From Sutterella sp. (GTDB lineage Bacteria > Pseudomonadota > Gammaproteobacteria > Burkholderiales > Burkholderiaceae_F), in contig DYCH01000063.1 in assembly GCA_019418235.1 (NCBI GenBank), positions 5,001-17,640 of the forward strand: a DNA stretch of 12,640 bases, read 5' to 3'. Shown here in pieces: positions 6,629 through 11,491 of the stretch. How positions within the stretch are numbered: position 1 is the stretch's first letter; every line of letters starts with the position of its first letter. The translations under genes were made by a program, and so were the position numbers. The notes beneath the pieces are model-generated. The model was not told the origin of the DNA, made no database searches, and saw only the letters and a program-made list of their open reading frames with translations.

Positions 6629-6693
6629 TTTGTAACTCGAATTAAATATACCGAGTCAGCACAGCAGAGTTGGATATACTAGATTTGTAACTC
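6629..6693 (+). promoter_or_regulatory. Repeat-bearing promoter region of the oxidoreductase gene
   Basis: The 10-base direct repeat TTTGTAACTC occurs at 6629-6638 and 6684-6693, flanking a TATACT -10-like hexamer (6675-6680) that lacks a good -35. Short inverted arms overlap the repeats: ACTCG/CGAGT (6635-6639 and 6652-6656) and GAGTT/AACTC (6667-6671 and 6689-6693). One repeat lies upstream of the promoter and the other at the predicted start site, a layout that would suit control by a redox- or quinone-sensing regulator. None is encoded nearby. Confidence 0.45.
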
Positions 6694-6713
6694 ATAAAAT
6701 AGGGGAGTGACAA

Positions 6714-7271
6714 ATGACTAAAACATTATTAATTTCCGGACATACTGACTTAGAGCATTCAGTGGCTAACAAAGCCATCATTACTAAGCTCAAAGAGCTT
6801 ATGCCTGCAATGACTATCGTTGATTTAGGTGCAGAGTATCCTGACTTTAAGATTGATGTTCAAAAAGAACAAAAACGTTTACTCGATGCTGATGTCATCG
6901 TTTTGCAATTCCCTATCTTTTGGTACTCCGCTCCTTCTATTCTTCACCGCTGGATGGAAGAAACCTTTGTCCATGGTTTCTCTCACGGTCGTACGGGCGA
7001 CAAACTCAAAGGCAAAAAGGTCTTTGTTTCAGTCACTTCCGGTGCACCTGAAGCTATGTACGCACGTGATGGTGCTGTTGGGTACACGATTGAAGATTTT
7101 CTCTCGCCGATTAAAGCTTCTTGTCAACTCTGCGGTATGACGTTTGAGGGCTTTGTGTACACAGGTGGTGTGAGCTATTCTGTTCGATCAAGCGATGAAC
7201 AGATCGAAACTCAAAAGACGATGGCCGCCGAGCACGCGAAAAAAGTATTTGAAAAAATCAAAGACCTGTAA
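6714..7271 (+). CDS. Flavodoxin-fold NAD(P)H-dependent oxidoreductase (quinone reductase type)
   Basis: This 185-residue protein matches the Flavodoxin_2 family (NAD(P)H dehydrogenase (quinone), KefF/MdaB/YwrO relatives). It starts with the FMN-phosphate loop region KTLLISGHTDLEHSVAN (about 3-19), has the segment VIVLQFPIFWYSAPSILHRW (61-80) with the aromatic cofactor-binding motif, then LKGKKVFVSVTSGAPEAMY (98-116) and YTGGVSY near the end. Such enzymes transfer two electrons from NAD(P)H through FMN or FAD to quinones or other electrophiles in the cytoplasm, limiting redox cycling. The start has a strong AGGGGAG six bases upstream. The gene stands alone, divergent from the methyltransferase and convergent with the YbaK-type gene, with a shared terminator. 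The physiological substrate cannot be told. Confidence 0.9.
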   Translation: MTKTLLISGHTDLEHSVANKAIITKLKELMPAMTIVDLGAEYPDFKIDVQKEQKRLLDADVIVLQFPIFWYSAPSILHRWMEETFVHGFSHGRTGDKLKGKKVFVSVTSGAPEAMYARDGAVGYTIEDFLSPIKASCQLCGMTFEGFVYTGGVSYSVRSSDEQIETQKTMAAEHAKKVFEKIKDL

Positions 7272-7292
7272 TTAACATCAAGCATTAAAATG

Positions 7293-7312
7293 GGGCAGTT
7301 TAGACTGCCCCT
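7293..7312. terminator. Bidirectional terminator between convergent genes
   Basis: A perfect 8-bp stem (GGGGCAGT, loop TTAG, ACTGCCCC) lies 21 bases after the stop of the plus-strand oxidoreductase gene and 19 bases after that of the minus-strand YbaK-type gene. The minus-strand exit (ATTTTAATG) is more U-rich than the plus-strand one (TAATCAATTAAT), so it may work better for the YbaK-type gene. Confidence 0.75.
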
Positions 7313-7331
7313 AATCAATTAATATCTTGAA

Positions 7332-7799
7332 TTATTTGAGTTTTGTCACATCGACCCAGGACACAAAAGATGTGTAACGCTCGAAGTCTGTGGGGATTAA
7401 TTCAATAGCACTGTTACTACTTCCGCAAGCGGGGAAGACCGTTGGAAATCGTTTGAGAGATTCATCTAAATAAATTGAGACTCCGTCGTTAACAGCAAAG
7501 GGACAAACGCCGCCAACGGCATGACCAATCTTTGTCTCAACGTCTTCCGCAGAGAGCATTTTTGCCTTGGCGCCAAATTGGACTTTGTATTTGTGATTGT
7601 CGATTTTCACATCGCCGGCAACAACCACAAGAATCGGCGAGTCCTTGACAGAAAACGAGAGCGTCTTAGCGATGCGGCCCGGCTCGCAATTTAAAGCTTG
7701 AGCAGCCAATTCAACCGTAGCACTGGAGACGGGGAATTCGAGGATCTTATCCTCCATATTAAATGACTTAAAGTACTCTCTGACCTTTTCGATTGCCAT
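7332..7799 (-). CDS. YbaK/EbsC-type aminoacyl-tRNA deacylase
   Basis: The 155-residue product belongs to the YbaK/ProX/EbsC editing-domain superfamily, which hydrolyses mischarged tRNAs in trans (for example Cys-tRNA(Pro) or Ala-tRNA(Pro)). Seen are the conserved lysine in RIAKTLSF (Lys45), GDVKIDNHKYK (62-72), the GHAVGGVCPF motif (92-101) and ACGSSNSAIEL (124-134). The start chosen is the ATG at 7799, with GGAG six bases upstream; a longer frame beginning with TTG at 7826 has no ribosome binding site. Sub-family, and hence the tRNA edited, cannot be decided by eye, though the length suits the shorter EbsC/ProX-like group. A consensus TATAAT (7836-7841, minus strand) lies upstream, with a poor -35. 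The gene is monocistronic and shares a terminator with its convergent neighbour. Confidence 0.9.
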   Translation of the reverse strand: MAIEKVREYFKSFNMEDKILEFPVSSATVELAAQALNCEPGRIAKTLSFSVKDSPILVVVAGDVKIDNHKYKVQFGAKAKMLSAEDVETKIGHAVGGVCPFAVNDGVSIYLDESLKRFPTVFPACGSSNSAIELIPTDFERYTSFVSWVDVTKLK

Positions 7800-7835
7800 G
7801 TTTTCTCCGATGTTTTTTCCAATCAATGAGAAAGC

Positions 7836-7841
7836 ATTATA
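7836..7841 (-). promoter_or_regulatory. Candidate -10 box of the YbaK-type gene
   Basis: TATAAT is read on the minus strand 37 bases before the ATG at 7799. The matching -35 is weak. On the plus strand the overlapping bases read TATAGT (7838-7843), so this could also serve rightward transcription toward the UxaA-type operon. Confidence 0.4.
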
Positions 7842-7867
7842 GTTCCTTTAGGTAATCGGGACTGAGC

Positions 7868-7996
7868 ATGAAAGATACTTATTTGAAAAACTTGTTTTTG
7901 ATCGTTTGCGTTTGGATCAAGAACGAATTTCTTTTAAATGCAATTAATCAAACGATTCAATCGCATACAAAAGTTCTTGCTCGATTCTACCAATAG
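7868..7996 (+). CDS. Possible small ORF, 42 residues, upstream of the UxaA-type operon
   Basis: An ATG at 7868 opens a 42-codon frame ending at TAG 7994-7996. Residues 6-17 are hydrophobic (LKNLFLIVCVWI) and the rest is polar with a basic C-terminus. The ribosome binding site is weak (GGG seven bases upstream). I do not recognise it. It covers a stretch rich in inverted repeats, so the region may be a structured leader or operator instead of a gene. It is separated from the small-subunit gene by 54 bases. Confidence 0.2.
   Translation: MKDTYLKNLFLIVCVWIKNEFLLNAINQTIQSHTKVLARFYQ
7901..7979 (+). promoter_or_regulatory. Interlaced inverted repeats before the UxaA-type operon
   Basis: ATCGTTTG (7901-7908) is complementary to CAAACGAT (7949-7956), and CAAGAAC (7918-7924) to GTTCTTG (7973-7979); the two pairs interlock as A-B-A'-B'. 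A smaller dyad CGATT-C-AATCG lies at 7953-7963 and several AATC/GATT half-sites cluster at 7944-7963. This could be an operator array for a transcription factor or a pseudoknot-capable leader. No regulator gene is adjacent, and a clear promoter was not found. Confidence 0.35.
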
Positions 7997-8050
7997 CGAA
8001 GTCATCAACATTGGCAAATAATTTAATGGTTATCAATCAAAGGATTCCCT

Positions 8051-8350
8051 ATGAAAGCGCTTCAACTTCATTTAAATGACAACATTGCAGTTTGCACGCT
8101 AGATGTCAAAGCTAACGACATTGTTGAGGTTATGACACCCAACGGGGGCAAGTTCTCAATTACGGCTCATTCAGACGTCTGTTATTGCAACAAAATTGCG
8201 CTCAAACCCATCAAAAATGGCGAACCTATTATTAAATATGGAGAGGTTATTGGCTTGGCAACGTCAGATATTCAAGAAGGAATGTTGGCTAACCATGACA
8301 ATATTGCCAGTCAACCTCGTGCATACAAAGACGAATATCTCTTGACCTAG
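8051..8350 (+). CDS. UxaA-superfamily lyase, small subunit (SAF domain)
   Basis: This 99-residue protein is the separate SAF (N-terminal) domain of the altronate/galactarate dehydratase superfamily; its partner is encoded 10 bases downstream. Recognisable are DNIAVCTLDVKANDIVEV (10-27) and the core KIALKPIKNGEPIIKYGEVIGLATSDIQEG, ending in NHDNIAS. The family usually has GHK before IAL; here the residues are CNK, so the common histidine is missing. Separate small and large subunits occur in sulfolactate sulfo-lyase (SuyA/SuyB) and in several uncharacterised UxaA-type enzymes, while classical UxaA and GarD are fused. AAAGGA lies six bases upstream of the ATG. The subunit probably helps form the active site at the interface with the large subunit. 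The substrate is a 2-hydroxy acid by family, but which one is unknown. Confidence 0.85.
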   Translation: MKALQLHLNDNIAVCTLDVKANDIVEVMTPNGGKFSITAHSDVCYCNKIALKPIKNGEPIIKYGEVIGLATSDIQEGMLANHDNIASQPRAYKDEYLLT

Positions 8351-8360
8351 GAGAAATATC

Positions 8361-9521
8361 ATGCAATTTATGGGTTTCAAACGATCCAATGGTGAAGTTG
8401 GTGTTCGTAATCATGTCTTAATTCTTCCAGCTTGTGCTTGTGCGTCGGAAACTTGTCGCATTGTTGCCAGCCAAGTCCAAGGCACTAAAAATGTCATCAT
8501 TAATGTCGGATGTTCTGACGTGGCAGCCAATACCGAAATGACCCAACGAATTTTGACAGGCTTTGCTCTTAATGCCAATGTCTATGGTGTAGTCATTATC
8601 GGTCTCGGTTGCGAAACGGTTGGTCACCGTCAATTAAGAGAAAAACTTCAAAAACTCACAGATAAGCCAATCGTATCTTTTGGCATTCAAGAAGAAGGCG
8701 GAACGATCGTAACGGCCGCATTAGCCGTTCGCGCTGCTCGCGAAATGGTTGAGGAAGCCAGTCTGGACAAACGTGTTCCGTGCGAACTTAGTGATTTGTT
8801 TGTTGCTATCGAGTGTGGCGGTAGTGATGCTACCAGTGGTATTGCCTCTAATCCAGCGGTTGGAAACATGGCTGATCGCATTGGTGAAGCAGGCGGCACA
8901 ACAATGATGAGTGAAACGGTTGAATTCATCGGTGCCGAACACGTTTTAGCTCGACGTGGAGCAACGCCTGAAATACATGATCAAATTATTCGAATTTGTG
9001 AAGAATATGAAAAGCATTTAGCTCTTGCCGGACAAGATTGCCGCGCAGGTCAACCGACACCGGGCAATAAAGCTGGAGGCCTTTCAACGATTGAAGAAAA
9101 GAGCTTAGGTTGTATTCTTAAGGGGGGTACTCGCCCTGTTGTTGAAGTATTACCAGAAGGTGTTCGCCCCACAAAGAAAGGCGCACTCATTATGGATACT
9201 CCGGGGTATGACATCAGTTCAGTTACCAGTATGGTAGCAGGCGGTGCTACGGTTGTTGTCTTTACAACGGGACGCGGCACTCCAACTGGTCATGCTTTAA
9301 CCCCGGTACTTAAGGTGACGGGTAATCGAGAAACCGCCCAACGAATGAAAGACAATATGGACGTGGATGTTTCTGGCATCATTGAGGGAACGCTTTCTAT
9401 TGATCAAGCAGGAGCAAAGTTAGTAGAAGAGGTTCTTGAAGTGGCTAATGGTCGAAAGACGAAAGCTGAGGCTTTAGGTTTTTCTGATATCGCTGTCGAC
9501 CATATTTGTCGTTACATCTAA
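8361..9521 (+). CDS. UxaA-superfamily lyase, large subunit (altronate dehydratase / SuyB type)
   Basis: The 386-residue protein matches the catalytic C-terminal part of UxaA-type enzymes, which remove water (or sulfite, in SuyAB) from a 2-hydroxy acid using a metal ion. Landmarks are GFKRSNGEVGVRNHVLILP (5-23), GLGCETV (81-87), ECGGSDATSGIASNPAVG (151-168), SETVEFIGAEHVLARR (184-199), TPGNKAGGLSTIEEKSLGC (233-251), MDTPGYD (278-284) and FTTGRGTPTGHALTPVLKV (301-319). The usual His-containing H-x-x-G-C segment near residue 50 reads INVGC, so that histidine is replaced. The ribosome binding site AGGAG overlaps the small-subunit stop, which implies coupled translation, and a strong terminator ends the two-gene operon. 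Altronate dehydratase, sulfolactate sulfo-lyase and unnamed relatives are all possible; no sugar-acid or sulfonate genes lie nearby to decide. Confidence 0.88.
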   Translation: MQFMGFKRSNGEVGVRNHVLILPACACASETCRIVASQVQGTKNVIINVGCSDVAANTEMTQRILTGFALNANVYGVVIIGLGCETVGHRQLREKLQKLTDKPIVSFGIQEEGGTIVTAALAVRAAREMVEEASLDKRVPCELSDLFVAIECGGSDATSGIASNPAVGNMADRIGEAGGTTMMSETVEFIGAEHVLARRGATPEIHDQIIRICEEYEKHLALAGQDCRAGQPTPGNKAGGLSTIEEKSLGCILKGGTRPVVEVLPEGVRPTKKGALIMDTPGYDISSVTSMVAGGATVVVFTTGRGTPTGHALTPVLKVTGNRETAQRMKDNMDVDVSGIIEGTLSIDQAGAKLVEEVLEVANGRKTKAEALGFSDIAVDHICRYI

Positions 9522-9530
9522 CACATAGAC

Positions 9531-9565
9531 AGGGGATTGGTATTTTTTTAGCCAATCCCTTTTTT
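9531..9565 (+). terminator. Rho-independent terminator of the UxaA-type operon
   Basis: An 8-bp perfect stem (GGGATTGG 9533-9540, CCAATCCC 9552-9559), extendable by a G-U and an A-T pair, with an 11-base loop, is followed by TTTTTT. It begins 10 bases after the large-subunit stop codon. Confidence 0.9.
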
Positions 9566-9590
9566 CAAAATATTTTAATTTTATAAATTT

Positions 9591-9646
9591 ATGCGCCCGA
9601 TATGTTGACAATAGGCGCATTTTTGGTTTATACTGTCAGTAACAGT
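9591..9646 (+). promoter_or_regulatory. Near-consensus promoter of the RelB-like gene with two dyads
   Basis: TTGACA (9605-9610) and TATACT (9629-9634) are separated by 18 bases, the best sigma-70 match in the window. A 7-bp inverted repeat, ATGCGCC (9591-9597) and GGCGCAT (9614-9620), straddles the -35, and ACTGT-CAGTA-ACAGT (9632-9646) overlaps the -10 and the start site. The second dyad is where an antitoxin would be expected to repress its own gene. Confidence 0.65.
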
Positions 9647-9658
9647 TAGGAAATCATC

Positions 9659-9856
9659 ATGGCAGGCCAAAGTACAAACATCAAAATCGATCCCGAACTT
9701 AAGAAAGAAGCACAAAAGCTTTTTTCAGAATTGGGCATGGACATGACGACTGCCGTCAATATCTTCTTGCGTCAAGCGGTCAGAGAACAGGCGATCCCGT
9801 TCAGAGTAGGGGAACCAGTCAAAACTGACTACGATGCGCCCCTCAAAAACAAATAA
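9659..9856 (+). CDS. RelB/DinJ-family antitoxin, short, with no toxin partner
   Basis: The 65-residue protein has the ribbon-helix-helix N-terminus of RelB/DinJ antitoxins: a beta strand STNIKIDPELKKEAQ (5-19), then FSELGMDMTTAVNIFLRQAVREQAIPF (22-48), which closely parallels the E. coli DinJ pattern (LAGMGLTISDLVRITLTKVAREKALPF). These proteins dimerise on DNA to repress their operon and bind a YafQ/RelE-type toxin with the C-terminus. Here the protein ends at residue 65, against 86 in DinJ, so most of the toxin-binding tail is absent, and only 13 bases separate it from the convergent fic stop; no toxin frame follows. AGGA lies about 11 to 8 bases before the ATG. It may be a decayed toxin-antitoxin remnant, an orphan regulator, or a partner for a toxin elsewhere. 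The intact frame and strong promoter argue against simple decay. Confidence 0.85.
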   Translation: MAGQSTNIKIDPELKKEAQKLFSELGMDMTTAVNIFLRQAVREQAIPFRVGEPVKTDYDAPLKNK

Positions 9857-9869
9857 GAAGCAAACCTTG

Positions 9870-11033
9870 TCAAAGCGGTAAAGTTTCGCGTCGCAATATC
9901 TTCAAATAATTTTCGTACGAGTATGTACGTCCACGTTGTTTATTGTCTTGTTGAACTAAAAGTCCAATATCAACCAAGTCGTTGACGGCACGCATCAACG
10001 TGTTGTAACTGACATTCATTGCATCTGCCGTTTTCTTTAATTCAATAATGGGAGAAGCTTCCAAATATGTTAGTAATTCAAGCCTCGTTTTTAAACTACG
10101 GGACGAGAATCCTGCGCTATTTATTCTCTTTAGGCTGTCGGCTCTTAGCATTGTTAATTCATCAATTGTTTTAATTGCATCCTCTGTTGATTCAACGAAC
10201 GCTTCAATAAAGAATGAAATCCATTGCTCGTATGTTCCATTGCGACGAACATCCATCATGCGGTCGTAGTACTCGACTCTGTTAAATTTCAGAAAGTAAG
10301 AAACATACAAAGCCGGAGATTTCAGAACTTTTTTATTAAGTAAGAATAGCGTGATCAAAAGACGCCCAATTCTTCCATTTCCGTCCAAAAATGGATGAAT
10401 GGTTTCGAATTGATAATGAATCAGTGCAACTTTAACCAAGGGATCCAAATCGTCCTCTTGATTCATAAATATTTCCAAATCGCCAAGCGCTTTCGTCATG
10501 TCCTCAACATTGGGCGGAACGTATTTAGCATTTTTTAAACTACTACCTTGAGGACCAATCCAATTTTGACTGATTCGGAATTCGCCTGGTTGTTTCTCAT
10601 CACCTCTGACGCCTGATAACAATACTCTATGAATTTCTCGTAGTAACCGCATACACAAAGGAAGCTCCTTCAACCTCTCGAGTGCGTAGTAAGTCGCCTT
10701 AATGTAATTAATCACGTCAGCGACATCTTGATTTGTGTTACTGTCGATCATCGGATCCAAAATATCGTCCAACGTTGCTTGCGTCCCTTCAATTTGCGAT
10801 GACAGGAGTGCTTCTTTTCGAATATACATTGAAAGGAATAGAGACTGGTTGGGGATTCTCTCTGTCAGTCCGTCCAATAGTCCAAGATTTGCAGTTGCTT
10901 TACGAAGGATGACAAGAGTATGTGAATCCAAATTAATCGTTGGATTGGGCGGCAACGGAGTCGGAAGAAATGAATAATATGTCATTTCTCCAGATAGATT
11001 TTTTCTCAGTGAACCGGAACGCGGATTAGTCAT
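9870..11033 (-). CDS. Fic-family AMPylase with C-terminal winged helix
   Basis: The 387-residue protein carries the Fic motif HPFLDGNGRIGR at 213-224 (catalytic His213), matching HPFx(D/E)GNGRxxR, so transfer of AMP or a similar group to a target hydroxyl is expected. An N-terminal inhibitory helix with the class II (S/T)xxxE(G/N) motif appears as SSQIEG (78-83), with Glu82 as the likely autoinhibitory residue. The C-terminal part (about 325-382) looks like a winged helix-turn-helix (ELKKTADAMNVSYNTLMRAVNDLVDIGLL), suggesting DNA binding. I chose the ATG at 11033 with GAGAGA about eight bases upstream; a TTG at 11048 has no ribosome binding site. Fic proteins of this build are widespread, often alone, with unknown targets. 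Upstream lies a perfect palindrome that the protein itself might bind. It converges on the RelB-like gene with a 13-base gap and no visible terminator. Confidence 0.92.
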   Translation of the reverse strand: MTNPRSGSLRKNLSGEMTYYSFLPTPLPPNPTINLDSHTLVILRKATANLGLLDGLTERIPNQSLFLSMYIRKEALLSSQIEGTQATLDDILDPMIDSNTNQDVADVINYIKATYYALERLKELPLCMRLLREIHRVLLSGVRGDEKQPGEFRISQNWIGPQGSSLKNAKYVPPNVEDMTKALGDLEIFMNQEDDLDPLVKVALIHYQFETIHPFLDGNGRIGRLLITLFLLNKKVLKSPALYVSYFLKFNRVEYYDRMMDVRRNGTYEQWISFFIEAFVESTEDAIKTIDELTMLRADSLKRINSAGFSSRSLKTRLELLTYLEASPIIELKKTADAMNVSYNTLMRAVNDLVDIGLLVQQDNKQRGRTYSYENYLKILRRETLPL

Positions 11034-11075
11034 TAGGGGATCTCTCAAATGGAAATTAATGATTTAGAGTTTACC

Positions 11076-11111
11076 TCTTATTTCCAAAACTCGCGAGTTT
11101 TGGAAATAAGA
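11076..11111. repeat. Perfect 36-bp palindrome upstream of fic
   Basis: Bases 11076-11093 are the exact reverse complement of 11094-11111, centred on CGCG. Its core is an arm TATTTCCAAAA, an 8-base spacer CTCGCGAG and the complementary arm. It ends 43 bases before the fic start and most likely is an operator; with no loop it makes a poor terminator in either direction. One arm recurs as a 16-base direct repeat at 11127-11142. Confidence 0.9.
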
Positions 11112-11129
11112 ATTGAAAAATAAGAGTCT

Positions 11130-11159
11130 TATTTCCAAAACTATTAACTTTTAGAAATA
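11130..11159. repeat. Second dyad with the same architecture
   Basis: The arm TATTTCCAAAA (11130-11140) is followed by an 8-base spacer CTATTAAC and TTTTAGAAATA (11149-11159), one mismatch from a perfect inverted arm. Arm length and spacer equal those of the palindrome at 11076-11111, and the two centres are 51 bases apart. The right arm overlaps the last codons of the small ORF at 11144-11299. Confidence 0.75.
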
Positions 11160-11299
11160 GCGATTGTCTGTTTTTGCGCAATAATTGCGAAAGTCAGTCC
11201 CAAAAAACTCATCGAGAGGCTAACAGCAACGAGCCCCATACTATGACTCAAATTCAAAAATGTAGCGATCGCTTCATAATAATATTTAAAATTCAACAT
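11144..11299 (-). CDS. Possible small membrane protein, 51 residues
   Basis: An ATG at 11299 opens a 51-codon frame ending at TAA 11144-11146. The N-terminus contains KYYYEAIATFLNLSH, followed by a clear hydrophobic helix (about 21-41, with MGLVAVSLSMSF and LGLTFAIIA) and a short polar, basic tail (QKQTIAISKS). This is what a single-pass small membrane protein looks like. There is no ribosome binding site, but a candidate promoter (TTTTCA at 11329-11334, CATAAT at 11307-11312, 16-base spacer, minus strand) would start transcription at about 11300, making the message leaderless. It is not a family I recognise. It lies between the DUF4143 and fic genes on the same strand; a small toxin, a regulator of Fic, or a chance frame are all possible. 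Confidence 0.35.
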   Translation of the reverse strand: MLNFKYYYEAIATFLNLSHSMGLVAVSLSMSFLGLTFAIIAQKQTIAISKS

Positions 11300-11332
11300 A
11301 ACTGTTATTATGTTGCGCTACTTAAATGTGAA

Positions 11333-11355
11333 AATTAGGGGAGTCACCCCTAATT
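11333..11355 (-). terminator. Terminator-like hairpin downstream of the DUF4143 gene
   Basis: A perfect 9-bp stem (AATTAGGGG, loop of five, CCCCTAATT) runs into TTTTCACATTT in the minus-strand direction, so it fits the end of the DUF4143 transcript, though it lies 137 bases after that stop codon. Confidence 0.65.
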
Positions 11356-11491
11356 CTTAGCTAATTTTGGATTCTTCGAGTTTTAAAGTCACGTTGAACT
11401 TGATCAGCTGAAGACACATTAGACAAAACCATCAATCCATCAGTCGTTACTGTGGAAGTCATCATGATTCACGTCTTGCAAATCTCCATCA
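11356..11491 (-). other. Untranslated stretch after the DUF4143 gene
   Basis: Together with the palindromes, the small ORF and the hairpin this completes the 443-base gap 11049-11491. This part holds only a 34-codon frame (start ATG ATG at 11465 and 11462, stop TAG 11361-11363) without a ribosome binding site and with no family I recognise. It is probably 3' untranslated sequence or the residue of an older gene end. Confidence 0.4.

Noticed and set aside
7800..7826. Longer YbaK-type protein starting at TTG 7826
   Set aside because: There is no ribosome binding site before the TTG, while the ATG at 7799 has GGAG at ideal spacing and matches the family N-terminus.
9591..9625. GC-rich inverted repeat with a T-run as a terminator
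   Set aside because: A strong terminator already lies at 9531-9565, and the TTGACA box of a near-consensus promoter sits inside the loop, so an operator fits better.
11034..11048. Fic start at TTG 11048
   Set aside because: No ribosome binding site precedes it; the ATG at 11033 has a purine-rich site. A still later ATG (MTYYSF) has GGAG only two bases away, which is too close.
11076..11159. Palindromes as a mobile element (MITE/REP) or CRISPR array
   Set aside because: There are only two dyads with different spacers, no target-site duplication, no transposase and no regular repeat-spacer pattern or cas genes.
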